42,807 nt of DNA from Verrucomicrobia bacterium UBA3761 (GCA_002371135.1 DFGB01000038.1:67515-110321); one strand, 5' to 3'; shown: positions 1 through 8,755, counted from the stretch's first letter. Numbers and translations are program-made. Notes: generated from the letters alone by a model not told the origin.

Positions 1-12
1 CAAAATGCAAAA

Positions 13-1950
13 TTAAAGGCTTCTGGTCCAGCCGGAGCGCTGCGCTGTGGTGATGCGAGTCCAGCCGTTGTACGTCTCGCCCTTCTCGAACTCGCCATGC
101 ATGTCGAATTCGCCGACGTCGGGGGCGGAGTCAGAAGGATAGAACTTGAGCATGCCGGCGCGTGCGCCCTTCTTGCCAGATTCGTCAAGCGCCACCGCCT
201 TCTCTTCCACGTCCTGCGAAGCGACGTATGAAATGTTCACAGGCCGCGAGGAGACTCGCTTGTAGTCGTGCGCATCCGTGTCGTAATACGGAACGTCGAA
301 TGCGGGTATCGTCTTTGTGCCGTCGGCAATGAAATACTTGCGCATCTCGATGCGATTCGACTTGGCGTCGACCGTGCGGGCGATTTCATCGGGCAGCGCG
401 CCTTGAGGCACATAGCCTGAGTAGTCGAGTATGCAACGGAGCGTGACGACATCGTTTGTCTCGACTTTGGTTCTATCCGGAATTGTGCGCAGCGAGAACG
501 CCGTGCCTACGGCGCCGGAATAATCATCAGGCCTGTTCTCGCCCGGGAGCGGTTGTATTTCGACGAACACCGGGTCCGTCTCCACTGCGAAGTTTTGCGA
601 GAACGTGAAACTGCTCGTTCCTCTGCCGGAGCCTGACGACTGGCGGCGGGTCATCATCCCGCCTATGGAAAAGCGCATCTCGCCCTTGAAAGGCACGTCG
701 TAGCGGACGGGAAACGCGATGCGCCCGACTTCGTTCGATGGATTCTGCGGCTTGCCGCCGGCGAGGATTCTGCCCTGTCCGCGCGATATCAGACCGAAGC
801 GCTCGGACGGCGCGAATTGAAGCTGGTCGAGCGTGACTCCTTTAGGGTGCTCGAGCGTCAGGATGAAATCGAACGTTTCTCCCACGCGGACGTTTTGCGG
901 TTCCATTTCAACCGACGCTGTTATCGTCACTGGCTCCTGGCGCATGCCGTTGATTTGGACGTTCATGCCGCCGCCGGACATCATCTGCATCATCGAATTG
1001 ATTCGCTCCTGGCTCTCGCGCATTTGGCGATCTATCGCCTCGAAAATATCTTCGGCGCCCGCCGCGAGCGGCAGCGCAAGAACGAGCGCGGCAACCGCCA
1101 CGGCTTTGACGATGCGGGTCGAGATGAACACCGCGAGCATGAAACCGAGTACGATCGCGACGACCGACGCCACTCTTCCCTTCCACGCATGCACAAGGAG
1201 CGGCCGCAGCACGATGCGCCACGCCGGGAGTTCTGCCGCCGCATCGGGGTTCTTGCGCGCGAGGGCGGCGATGATGCCCCGCTCGATGGCAGGCGTCTGG
1301 CCGATCCGCCATTCGAGACGCGAATAGATTTTCAGAGCCTTCGCCCAGTTGCCCGCCACGACTTCGCATGCGGCTTCATTGAGTCTCGCCTCTGGAAAGT
1401 CGAAGGCTTTGAATGCGGCGGCGTCGGCCGCGGTGCAAGCCTTGCGCCATGCAAAGCGCTCGTCATCGTTCAGCCTGGCGGATTTGACGTCCATAACGAT
1501 CCCGTCCGGCATGGCGAGTTTCTCCTCGCCGCCGTCGAGCGACGCGAGTGCGGCGCGCGTCCCGCCTTTGACATGGACGGGTATGGGGCGCGTCGATATT
1601 ATGCGCTCGTCGTTCTTGCGCGAGCCGGTGTATGAAAACTCGAGCGCGGGGAATTCAAGCAACCCTTCCTTTACGGGGCGCACGCGGTATACGAGGCGGC
1701 GCGCGTCGGAGTATGTATCGGTCTTGGCGCTGGCGTCGTCGATCTTCCATGTCTTGGCGTCCACGGCCTTCGAAAGCGCCGGCGGATGGATGTCGCTGAA
1801 TTCAGCATACCCGATGAAGTCGATCGTCAGGACCATGGGATCGCCGATGCGGACGTTGTTCACGTCGAACGAAGCGCGGGCGCTCAATGTCTCGCCTGTG
1901 ACGCCATCAAGCGCTATTGCGGCTGCAAATATGAATGAAAAGAAACACAT
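13..1950 (-). CDS. BatD-like double-domain periplasmic protein
   Basis: 645 residues. The N-terminus (about 1-20) is a short signal peptide. A beta-rich domain typical of BatD/oxygen-tolerance proteins follows at about 24-130, then a helical TPR-like stretch at about 165-250. Two closely spaced hydrophobic segments at about 259-277 and 281-298 are separated by a short positive loop (TRIVK). A second, longer BatD-like beta region runs from about 325 to the end. The second hydrophobic segment ends in a signal-peptidase-like site (AAGAED). The protein is therefore either a membrane hairpin with both halves in the periplasm or a fusion of two formerly separate secreted proteins. A usual C-terminal BatD anchor is absent. 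It starts 18 bases after the tonB-like stop, with a GGGTGGA Shine-Dalgarno-like stretch before the ATG. BatD family members act with VWA-domain Bat proteins in envelope stress and aerotolerance, but no bat partner gene lies in this window. Confidence 0.72.
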   Translation of the reverse strand: MCFFSFIFAAAIALDGVTGETLSARASFDVNNVRIGDPMVLTIDFIGYAEFSDIHPPALSKAVDAKTWKIDDASAKTDTYSDARRLVYRVRPVKEGLLEFPALEFSYTGSRKNDERIISTRPIPVHVKGGTRAALASLDGGEEKLAMPDGIVMDVKSARLNDDERFAWRKACTAADAAAFKAFDFPEARLNEAACEVVAGNWAKALKIYSRLEWRIGQTPAIERGIIAALARKNPDAAAELPAWRIVLRPLLVHAWKGRVASVVAIVLGFMLAVFISTRIVKAVAVAALVLALPLAAGAEDIFEAIDRQMRESQERINSMMQMMSGGGMNVQINGMRQEPVTITASVEMEPQNVRVGETFDFILTLEHPKGVTLDQLQFAPSERFGLISRGQGRILAGGKPQNPSNEVGRIAFPVRYDVPFKGEMRFSIGGMMTRRQSSGSGRGTSSFTFSQNFAVETDPVFVEIQPLPGENRPDDYSGAVGTAFSLRTIPDRTKVETNDVVTLRCILDYSGYVPQGALPDEIARTVDAKSNRIEMRKYFIADGTKTIPAFDVPYYDTDAHDYKRVSSRPVNISYVASQDVEEKAVALDESGKKGARAGMLKFYPSDSAPDVGEFDMHGEFEKGETYNGWTRITTAQRSGWTRSL

Positions 1951-1968
1951 ATTGAAAATCCACCCTTG

Positions 1969-2823
1969 TCACCTGCCTGTGACTGTGAAATCAATGGTGA
2001 TCGTCTTGTTGCGTGAAAGGAAACCGGTTGTGAGGCCGGGGACGTATTTGACCGCGGCAGCGGCGGCAAGAACGCTGTTGTCCGCGGCGACGTCGCCGGA
2101 ACTCTGTACGAGCTTGTAGCCGGTCACTTGCGACTGGCTGTTGAACTGGACTTTGAGCAGCATGTTCCTGAGCGATGGCGAATACGCGGGAGGCGACCAT
2201 TTGTCGTAGAAAGCGCGCTTTATCATCGAGGCGCACCGCTGATCGTCGCTCGTTGCGATGGAATCGACTACGCCTGGCTTGTAGCCTTGATTGAGAAGTC
2301 GCGCGATTTCCTCCGCCGATTGCGTCTTGAAACCCGTCTTGCCGTTCGTCTGAGGCTGTGGCTTGGGATTGGGTTTCGCCGCAGGCTTTGGCGTGTTGAC
2401 AACGACGGCGCTCTCCAGCATTTCCTTCATCCGCTGTTCGCGCTTTTCCTTCTCGGTCAACTTGGGCGGTTCGGGCTTGGTCTCGACCTTCTTGACTATA
2501 TTCGTCTTTTTCGTCTCTTGGACAACGGCGTCTGGAACTTTCACCGGCTCGGGCTTGGGATTTGGCGGCTCGGGCTTTGGTTGCGGTTTTGGCGGCTCGG
2601 GCGGCGGCTCGGGCGGCGTGAGCGGCGGCGGCTCGTTTTCATTCCCGTCGAGGTTTTCCTGGACTACCACGGTGAGATCGATTGGTATGACGGTCTCCTC
2701 GGGCGTGAACGCCATTCTCGCCGACATCCAGAAGATGAAGAGCATGAGCGCATGAACAATCACAGCCATGGAGAGATTCCCCATGCTGAACAATTCAGGC
2801 AATTTCTCTTCTTCCTCGAACAT
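1969..2823 (-). CDS. TonB/TolA-like energy transducer
   Basis: 284 residues. One N-terminal membrane segment (about 18-38) is followed by a long proline/lysine/glutamate-rich periplasm-spanning region (about 65-160, many PEPPKP-type repeats). A C-terminal domain (about 170-284) has the TonB/TolA C-terminal pattern: a helix with KRAFYDKWSPP, then strands around LLKVQFNSQSQVTGYKL. It should couple the TolQ/TolR proton channel to outer-membrane partners. The gene lies directly downstream of tolQ and tolR, so a TolA role is as likely as a TonB role. No tolB or pal gene is visible. The 48-base gap before it carries AACTGCC-type heptamers and no clear Shine-Dalgarno sequence. Confidence 0.82.
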   Translation of the reverse strand: MFEEEEKLPELFSMGNLSMAVIVHALMLFIFWMSARMAFTPEETVIPIDLTVVVQENLDGNENEPPPLTPPEPPPEPPKPQPKPEPPNPKPEPVKVPDAVVQETKKTNIVKKVETKPEPPKLTEKEKREQRMKEMLESAVVVNTPKPAAKPNPKPQPQTNGKTGFKTQSAEEIARLLNQGYKPGVVDSIATSDDQRCASMIKRAFYDKWSPPAYSPSLRNMLLKVQFNSQSQVTGYKLVQSSGDVAADNSVLAAAAAVKYVPGLTTGFLSRNKTITIDFTVTGR

Positions 2824-2826
2824 GAT

Positions 2827-2850
2827 TTAATAGTCGGCAGTTGGCAGTCC
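2827..2850 (-). repeat. Short heptamer run before tonB-like gene
   Basis: On the minus strand the spacer between tolR and the tonB-like gene reads GACTGCC, AACTGCC, GACTATT and then AAATC directly before the ATG. The units are 7 bases long and match the longer AACTGCC ladder before galM. No Shine-Dalgarno sequence is seen in the gap. Confidence 0.5.
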
Positions 2851-2871
2851 CGAGCGGGCGGGCCGCGCTTC

Positions 2872-3291
2872 CTACTTTTCCACTGTGACAAGCGACATGC
2901 GGTGGATTTTGCAATCGTAGAGCATCTTTACGATTTTCATTACGCTTCCATAGTCCAGACGCTCGTCGCCGCGGACAAGCACTGGAACCTCGGGATCTTC
3001 TGCCGCCAATGCTTCCAGGCGGGTCTTGAGTTCTTCAAGCGTGATGGCCTGATTGTCAAAGAAGATGCGGCTCATCACGTCGATAGTGATGGTGTGGTTC
3101 TTCTTGTCCTTGGTTGGCAGCTCGTCGGTCTTCGCCTGGGGGAGAATTATCGACACGCCTTGTTCGAGCGCAGGCAGGGTGACGATGAACGTGACCAGAA
3201 GGAGGAAGGTCAAGTCGATGAGCGATGTCATGTCGATCGTGGCCTTGGCCTTGTCGACACGAGAACGCGAACGTCTGCGTCTCAAGGCCAT
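2872..3291 (-). CDS. tolR: TolR/ExbD biopolymer transport protein
   Basis: 139 residues from the ATG at 3291. This start is preferred over an upstream in-frame start at 3348 because it follows the tolQ stop by one base and has GGAAGGGG about 8 bases upstream. An arginine-rich N-terminus is followed by one membrane helix (about 20-40) containing the conserved channel aspartate (D26 in SLIDLTF). A periplasmic ExbD/TolR domain fills the rest. It forms the proton channel with TolQ. Whether it is functionally TolR or ExbD cannot be decided from sequence alone. Confidence 0.9.
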   Translation of the reverse strand: MALRRRRSRSRVDKAKATIDMTSLIDLTFLLLVTFIVTLPALEQGVSIILPQAKTDELPTKDKKNHTITIDVMSRIFFDNQAITLEELKTRLEALAAEDPEVPVLVRGDERLDYGSVMKIVKMLYDCKIHRMSLVTVEK

Positions 3292-3292
3292 T

Positions 3293-4018
3293 TCAGGCAC
3301 CCCTTCCCTGGAACTCGCAGGCAATGCGGCTTGTGAGCTCGTCTGCAAATCCTTCCATTGCGGAATTTATGCTGCGCACTTTCGAACTGAGCCATGCATG
3401 GGCGATGACGCCGGGGATGGCGACGAGGAGGCCGACGACCGTAGTGACAAGCGCAGAGGAAATCGACGGGGCGATAGACGCGAGGTTCATGCTGCCCGAG
3501 GTGCCCATGTCGGCGAACGCATCGAGGACGCCCCAGACGGTGCCAAGGAGGCCCAGCATTGGCGCGAGGGCGACGACGGTGGCGATTACGCTCATGCCGT
3601 GCTCGACGCGAATCTCCTCTTCGTCGAGCGCCTGTTCGCAAGTGCCGCGGACGAGCTCGATCTCCCGCGCCGTCAGAGCGGCCGCGCCGTCGCCGTCCGT
3701 CTGGCGTCCTACAAGCAGAGAGCGCACGTCCGGCGTCAGCAGTTTGAGCAGCCGCTCGCATGTATCCTTGTATATGCCCTCGATGCCGGCAGAGACCGAT
3801 GGGCGGCGCTTGAGATAGTAGTCGAGCACGTCGCTGCCTGTCGCGAAATCGCGCAAAAACCTGCGAGTCGCGCTCGAAATCGTCGCCAACGCCCGGAATT
3901 TGCCAATCATGACGCACACCATGATTATGCTTGAGACGGTTTGTATTATGACGATTCCGCGACCGACCGAATCGGAATGGATGAATCCGTCGATGAGTGT
4001 GTTGGCTAGAATGAACAT
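3293..4018 (-). CDS. tolQ: TolQ/ExbB/MotA-family proton channel
   Basis: 241 residues with three membrane segments at about 18-40, 143-168 and 183-207 and a long cytoplasmic stretch between the first and second, as in MotA/TolQ/ExbB. The segment APMLGLLGTVWGVLDAF is the family signature. It partners with the TolR-like protein encoded one base downstream. The gene begins 28 bases after rnhC. That gap consists of AACTTTC-type repeats and has no Shine-Dalgarno sequence. Confidence 0.93.
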   Translation of the reverse strand: MFILANTLIDGFIHSDSVGRGIVIIQTVSSIIMVCVMIGKFRALATISSATRRFLRDFATGSDVLDYYLKRRPSVSAGIEGIYKDTCERLLKLLTPDVRSLLVGRQTDGDGAAALTAREIELVRGTCEQALDEEEIRVEHGMSVIATVVALAPMLGLLGTVWGVLDAFADMGTSGSMNLASIAPSISSALVTTVVGLLVAIPGVIAHAWLSSKVRSINSAMEGFADELTSRIACEFQGRGA

Positions 4019-4046
4019 AAGATTGGAAAGTTGAAAAGTTGAAAGT
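4019..4046 (-). repeat. AACTTTC tandem units between rnhC and tolQ
   Basis: Read on the coding strand, the whole gap is AACTTTC, AACTTTTC, AACTTTCC and AATCTT, running from the last base of the rnhC stop to the tolQ ATG. It is a short, slightly out-of-phase (7-8 base) relative of the heptamer ladders elsewhere in the window. Confidence 0.6.
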
Positions 4047-5084
4047 TCAGTCTTCGGGAGAGTGTTGCTTGGCGATGGAAACGACTTGACCTTCCGGTGG
4101 CAGGGCAGCGCGGGAGGAGCCGATTGCCGCGAGAACGGCGTCTGTCGTGCGGAAATGCGCTTTACAGTGGTTCATCAGCCAGACTGGGCCGTTTTGCCTC
4201 GCCATTTCGATTGCCAGTTCCTTCACGCGCGGGTCCGACGAGCCGGCCGGGACTTTGGGCGCCTCTTTCTCCTTGCCCGGTTCGCACGGGCCGAAGACTT
4301 CAAGAGACATTTTCTGTATGTCGCGCAGGAAAAGTTCTCTTGCAATGACCGACGCCGCCGCGACGGCGATGTCGCTTTCCGCCTTGTGCCGCTGGACGAT
4401 CGTCGCCTTTTTGCCGAGCGGTTTGAGCGCCCGCTTGATCGTAGCCTCGGTCGGCGCAAACTGGTCGACTACGACGCGTTTCATCCCGGGCCTCTTTGCG
4501 AGCAGTTCCTCGATCGCTGTTCCGTGCGCCCATGCAAGCATGCGGTTGATGTTGCGCATCTTGGCATACAAGCGATTGTAGGCGGCCGGACCGAGTTTGA
4601 CCACCGCATATCCGTCGGGGCCGAGGAGTTGGCGCAATTTCATGCCGCAGGCGAGGACGGCGCCATCGCTCATCTGCTTACAGTCCTTCACGCCGATTTT
4701 CTTCATCTCCTCGGAAAGCTCCTCGTTGGTCGAGGCGCAGCATACTACAAGCGGCCCGAAGTAGTCGCCCTTCCCGGATTCGTCGCTTCCCGCATGGCTG
4801 TCGAACAACTCGGGCGAGAGTTCCTTTTCGTAGCCGAGCGAGGCGCCGCCGAGGACGCGAGGTTCGAGCGTGAAGAGGACGAAGTCCTCCGCGCCCGAAC
4901 CCTGCACGCAGAGCTTGCGTTTGCCGTGTCGCTCCTTTTCGTAGAGCGTCGCGTTGAACTTGTCGCCTTCGATCGACCAAAGCGAATACGGGACGTCGCG
5001 CTTGCGGTAGTTGCCCGCAAGCATGACGCCCAGCATCAGCTCCTGCTGATCTTTGTCGAGTTCGAACGTGTATGTAGAGGCCAT
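4047..5084 (-). CDS. rnhC: Ribonuclease HIII
   Basis: 345 residues from the ATG at 5084; a TTG six codons further upstream (5102) is an alternative start. The N-terminal ~80 residues resemble the TBP-like substrate-binding domain that distinguishes RNase HIII from HII. The catalytic domain opens with the DESG motif (D101-G104 in AGSDESGKGDYFGP). Further acidic residues follow in VVVDQFAP and HKAESDIAVAAAS. It removes RNA from RNA/DNA hybrids such as primers and R-loops. It lies 22 bases after galM and 28 bases before tolQ, in the same transcription direction. Confidence 0.93.
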   Translation of the reverse strand: MASTYTFELDKDQQELMLGVMLAGNYRKRDVPYSLWSIEGDKFNATLYEKERHGKRKLCVQGSGAEDFVLFTLEPRVLGGASLGYEKELSPELFDSHAGSDESGKGDYFGPLVVCCASTNEELSEEMKKIGVKDCKQMSDGAVLACGMKLRQLLGPDGYAVVKLGPAAYNRLYAKMRNINRMLAWAHGTAIEELLAKRPGMKRVVVDQFAPTEATIKRALKPLGKKATIVQRHKAESDIAVAAASVIARELFLRDIQKMSLEVFGPCEPGKEKEAPKVPAGSSDPRVKELAIEMARQNGPVWLMNHCKAHFRTTDAVLAAIGSSRAALPPEGQVVSIAKQHSPED

Positions 5085-5106
5085 ACGGCTTGCGACTGCC
5101 AAAACG

Positions 5107-6180
5107 TCAGACGACCTTGAAGCGGAATTCCGTCGTCGACCTGTACATATCGCCCTTCTTTACGATAATCGAAGGGAACATTGGTTTGTTCGGGGAGTCG
5201 GGAGCGTGCTGCGTCTCGAGCGCGATGCCGCAACGGAAGGAAAGATGTTCGCCGCCCTTCGCCTTCTGGTCGTAGCTGGCCCAGTTGGCCGTGTAGACCT
5301 GGAGGCAGGGCTCGGTGGTCCAGACTTCTACAGCGCGCCCGTTGAGCGGGCAGGAGACGGAACCCGCGAAGCCCATGCCCTCGCCCTTGTCGAGCACCCA
5401 GTTGTGGTCGTAGCCCTTGCCGATTTCAAGCTGAGGATCGGGCTCGTTGATTCTCTCGCCGATGCGCATGCCATTGCGGAAATCGAACGGCGTACCGGCG
5501 ACGTCGGCGAATTCGCCCGTCGGGATCTGCCCGGCGTCGGTCGGGGTTGTCTTCGACGCGGCGATCTTCATGACATGGTCCTCGATCGTCCCGCCGGCCT
5601 CGCCCTTGAAGTTGAAGTAGACGTGCTGCGTCATGTTGATGGGCGTGTCTTCATCGGACTGCGCCTCGTAGTCGACGCGCCACACGTTGTCCTTCGTCAG
5701 CGTGTATGTGACCTTGGCGATGACGGTGCCGGGGTAGTTCTCTTCGCCATCGGGAGAGACGCGGCTGAAGACGACGCCGACGTTCTCGTCGTCCGCGAAC
5801 GGTTTCGCATCCCATACATACGCATCCCAGCCGCGCTTGCCGCCGTGGAGCGAGCAACCGATGCCGCCCGGGAAGTTGTTGAGGGCGAGCGAGTATTCCT
5901 TGCCGTTGAGGGAGAACTTGCCGCCGGCGATGCGATTGCCGACGCGGCCGATGATGCAGCCCCAGTAGGGGTCGCCGTTGTCCCACCCTTCGGGGCCGTC
6001 GAAGCCGACGACCACGTCTTTCATCGCTCCGTCGCGGTCGGGCGTGAAGAGGCGGACGATCTTCCCGCCGTAGTCGCTCACTTCAAGCACTACGCCACCG
6101 GCGCCGCGAAGCGTGAATTTCTTCGCTTTCTCGCCGTATTTGGTGACGCCAAAATCGGATACTTCGTAGGTTGGTTTCAT
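5107..6180 (-). CDS. galM: Aldose 1-epimerase (mutarotase)
   Basis: 357 residues, full length for the family. The catalytic histidine lies in NMTQHVYFNF (about residue 183) and the catalytic glutamate in GIALETQHAPDSPN (about residue 320), both in the usual GalM contexts. It interconverts alpha and beta anomers of aldoses such as galactose and glucose. No signal peptide is seen, so it is cytoplasmic. The start codon sits one base after a ladder of ten heptamers, and no Shine-Dalgarno sequence precedes it. No other galactose-pathway gene is adjacent, so the substrate is not fixed by context. Confidence 0.92.
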   Translation of the reverse strand: MKPTYEVSDFGVTKYGEKAKKFTLRGAGGVVLEVSDYGGKIVRLFTPDRDGAMKDVVVGFDGPEGWDNGDPYWGCIIGRVGNRIAGGKFSLNGKEYSLALNNFPGGIGCSLHGGKRGWDAYVWDAKPFADDENVGVVFSRVSPDGEENYPGTVIAKVTYTLTKDNVWRVDYEAQSDEDTPINMTQHVYFNFKGEAGGTIEDHVMKIAASKTTPTDAGQIPTGEFADVAGTPFDFRNGMRIGERINEPDPQLEIGKGYDHNWVLDKGEGMGFAGSVSCPLNGRAVEVWTTEPCLQVYTANWASYDQKAKGGEHLSFRCGIALETQHAPDSPNKPMFPSIIVKKGDMYRSTTEFRFKVV

Positions 6181-6181
6181 G

Positions 6182-6276
6182 TGTAGTTGGTAGTTGGCAG
6201 TTAGTAGTTAGCAGTTAGTAGTTTGTAGTTGGCAGTTGGCAGTTGGCAGTTTTCCCAAGTCCGAAGTCCCAAGTCC
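6182..6276 (-). repeat. Heptamer ladder between antiporter gene and galM
   Basis: On the coding strand, positions 6251 down to 6182 form ten in-phase 7-base units of the form AACTRCN: three AACTGCC, then AACTACA, AACTACT, AACTGCT, AACTACT, AACTGCC, AACTACC and AACTACA. One C separates the last unit from the galM ATG. Just upstream (6276-6252) is a second ladder, GGACTTG, GGACTTC, GGACTTG, GGAA. The remaining ~50 bases to the antiporter stop hold a loose CTGGAAC duplication. No terminator or Shine-Dalgarno sequence is seen. Confidence 0.9.
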
Positions 6277-6324
6277 TTGGCGGGGGTGCCGGTTGTTCCA
6301 GAAGTTCCAGGCTCTTCAAGCTTT

Positions 6325-8661
6325 TCATTTCACGTGCCGGAAGAAGCGGCGCATGTCGTCGGCTGTTGTGCAGGCGGCGAGGCGGGCGCGGCCGTTGTCC
6401 GCCCTGAGTGCGCGCGAAATGAAGCTCATGAGTTTGATGTAAGGCGTCTGGGCCGTGTCGTTTGCGATGGTAAGCACGATCACCTTGACGGGGCTTGAGT
6501 CGAGTGTCTCGTAATCGGGTAGAGCCCCCGCCGGGTCGCCGCCGTCGTCGAGGATTGCGACCGCGCCGACGATCCCCTTCACGCACGAACAGCGGCCGTG
6601 CGGCACGGCTATGCCGCGGTCGAGCCCCGTAGGCATGGACGCTTCGCGCTGCAACACCGCCTCGACGGCCATCGATATGTCCGTCAGGCTCGCAGGTGAT
6701 TTGCGGGCGATTTCGCCGACGAGTTTTTCGATCGCATCGCGCTTGTTCGCGGCCTTGAACTTGGGCAGCATGACGAAATTCTGGATATATTTGGCGACTC
6801 CTTCATGGCCGCGTTTGGCCGCCTCGGACGCCGAGAGCATGCGCCCGACGTCTTCCTTGCGGATGGGCTTGGAAATCGAACGCGCGAGGTCGTTCAATTG
6901 CGAAGCGACTTCCATCCACGCCGTCATCACGATCGCCTCTTCGGCCGGCGTGCAGACGAACGAAATCCTCTGGTGTTCGCGACGGACGGAAAGCTCGATA
7001 TCGTCCATGGCGATCTCCCAGATGTGGTCGGCCTGAGAGAGTAGCGTTGTGAAAAATCCCTCCTTGCGGAATTCGAAGACGAGTTTCGAAAGGACGAGAT
7101 CCGCGACATCGCGCGAGGGCAGTTCGAACACGACTTCGCGCCGCCCGTCTTTGTTCGGCTTCGGGTGGCGCACGCCTTTGCGCGAAGAATGGAAGAGCCC
7201 CACGAGCGCCGGCGGCGCGACTATCGTCGTGACGAGCGTCATGAGAATGCCGATGCCGAATATCTCCTGCGTCAAATACCCGTACGAAAGACCGAGGCCT
7301 GCGATAATCAACGCGACTTCGCCACGCGGCACCATGCCCGCGCCGATGCGCAAGCCGCCAAGAGCGTTGAACCCGCAGCATATCGACGGCACCATGCAGC
7401 CGACCACTTTCGCGGTGATCGCGAGCGCCGTGTATATGCCGCCGAATATCAGCACCTCGCGCGAGCACAGCGCCGTCACATCCACCATCATGCCCATCAC
7501 GCAGAAGAAGACCGGCACCAGGAACGTGTATACCGGCGTGAGGGTTTCCTGGATCGAGTGCCTGAGGTCGGTCCTCGAGAGCGCAAGCCCCATGACATAC
7601 GCGCCGATGATCATCGCAAGCCCCATGAATTCAAAGAATCCGGCGAGGATGAGCGAAAGGCCGAACGCCATAGTGGCGATGACGACAGGCGAACGGAAGC
7701 AGAATTTGAGGAACTTCGAGAGGCGCCTTGCAATGAGAATGCCGATCGCCGTCGCGCCAAGCCACACGCCAAACGCCTTCACCGCGACGAACCCGATCGC
7801 GCCCCAATCCATGCCGGCGGCGGCTCCCGACGCCTCGGCCGCATGGTTCGCGACGATGATGCCGTTGCCGATTGCGAGCACGATCAGGCCGAGCACGTCG
7901 TCGATCACCGCGCCGGCCATGATCGTCGTGCCTTCCTCGGAATCCATCTTCTTGCGTTCTGAAAGGATGCGCGCCGTTATCCCGACAGACGTCGCGGTCG
8001 ACATTATGCCCATGTAGAGCGGCGCCTCCTGCGTAATCGCCTGCGCAAAGGGAATCTGCGCCAGATGCGCAAAGTGCGGGAAGAATTTGGGGAGCAGGAA
8101 CACCGCGCATAAATCCCCCAGGATAAACGACACCACGACGCCGCCCAAACCGACCATCGTCCCGACGAACGAATACTTGAGGAACATCCTGAGATTCGTC
8201 TCGAGGCCGGATAGAAAGAGAAGAATGACCGAAGCTAGGGTCGCGATGCCATACAAAGCGGGGCTTGTGGCGTCGAACATCACATTGTTGCCGGCAATCG
8301 TGCCGAACATCTCCTGCGGCGCGCCGACGGACGCCGCATTTATCGCCCGCAACGCCGCGCCGTTGAATAGACCATACTGGAACATCCCCTCGCCTATGCC
8401 AATCCCGCCAAGCGCCCATGGACCGATCGCGATACCTGCGGCGAGTTCCCCCAGTATCGACGGCAGCTTCAGCATCGACGCCAACGTGCCGCCCAACCGC
8501 GCGGCGAAAATAATCACGCCAATCTGCAAAACGAGAAACATCATCTCCTCAACGCGCGGCATGCCGAAGTTCGGATATGCAGGCGTGGAAGCATGCGAGG
8601 CAAATGCATAAGTGGCGACGAGTGCAACCATCGCCGCAATCAACGATTTCCTGTGTTTCAT
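6325..8661 (-). CDS. CPA2-type cation/proton antiporter with C-terminal EIIA-like domain
   Basis: 778 residues from the ATG at 8661. An upstream in-frame extension to 8850 is rejected because it runs through the promoter and a repeat array. A signal-like first segment (1-24) is followed by about twelve membrane helices (about 35-475). The pattern is that of the Kef/NapA (CPA2) family, including GAVIDDVLGLIVLAI with the paired aspartates of the transport site. A soluble linker follows (about 480-620), then a PTS EIIA-Ntr/fructose-like domain (about 625-778) with the phospho-histidine context GIAVPHGRC (about residue 690). The likely role is Na+ or K+/H+ exchange gated by phosphorylation from HPr. 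ptsH, ptsI and hprK are encoded at 38-39 kb, and no other EIIA is seen here. The ion is not determinable from sequence. Confidence 0.88.
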   Translation of the reverse strand: MKHRKSLIAAMVALVATYAFASHASTPAYPNFGMPRVEEMMFLVLQIGVIIFAARLGGTLASMLKLPSILGELAAGIAIGPWALGGIGIGEGMFQYGLFNGAALRAINAASVGAPQEMFGTIAGNNVMFDATSPALYGIATLASVILLFLSGLETNLRMFLKYSFVGTMVGLGGVVVSFILGDLCAVFLLPKFFPHFAHLAQIPFAQAITQEAPLYMGIMSTATSVGITARILSERKKMDSEEGTTIMAGAVIDDVLGLIVLAIGNGIIVANHAAEASGAAAGMDWGAIGFVAVKAFGVWLGATAIGILIARRLSKFLKFCFRSPVVIATMAFGLSLILAGFFEFMGLAMIIGAYVMGLALSRTDLRHSIQETLTPVYTFLVPVFFCVMGMMVDVTALCSREVLIFGGIYTALAITAKVVGCMVPSICCGFNALGGLRIGAGMVPRGEVALIIAGLGLSYGYLTQEIFGIGILMTLVTTIVAPPALVGLFHSSRKGVRHPKPNKDGRREVVFELPSRDVADLVLSKLVFEFRKEGFFTTLLSQADHIWEIAMDDIELSVRREHQRISFVCTPAEEAIVMTAWMEVASQLNDLARSISKPIRKEDVGRMLSASEAAKRGHEGVAKYIQNFVMLPKFKAANKRDAIEKLVGEIARKSPASLTDISMAVEAVLQREASMPTGLDRGIAVPHGRCSCVKGIVGAVAILDDGGDPAGALPDYETLDSSPVKVIVLTIANDTAQTPYIKLMSFISRALRADNGRARLAACTTADDMRRFFRHVK

Positions 8662-8671
8662 TATGGGAAAT

Positions 8672-8700
8672 ATTGTATCATCTTTCCCCCCGCCGGTCAA
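8672..8700 (-). promoter_or_regulatory. Sigma-70-type promoter for the antiporter operon
   Basis: On the minus strand TTGACC (8700-8695), a 17-base spacer and TACAAT (8677-8672), with a TG one base before the -10 (extended -10). Only 10 bases separate the -10 from the antiporter ATG at 8661, so the transcript would have a leader of about 3-4 bases and no Shine-Dalgarno sequence. Confidence 0.75.
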
Positions 8701-8713
8701 GTGCCGCAGGGCA

Positions 8714-8732
8714 ACGCATTTACTTTGCGTTC
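8714..8732. repeat. Small hairpin carrying the CAAAGTAAATGC motif
   Basis: AACGCA and TGCGTT flank TTTACTT, giving a 6-base stem. The minus-strand 12-mer CAAAGTAAATGC within it recurs exactly in both arms of the large palindrome at 20008-20068. Confidence 0.5.
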
Positions 8733-8755
8733 TTCCAAACGCCCCCGTCCCCGCC

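Noticed and set aside
2128..3336. 402-codon open frame on the plus strand
   Set aside because: It is antisense to tonB-like and tolR genes and is explained by their codon bias. The repeated Leu/Gly/Arg pattern mirrors the proline-rich linker.
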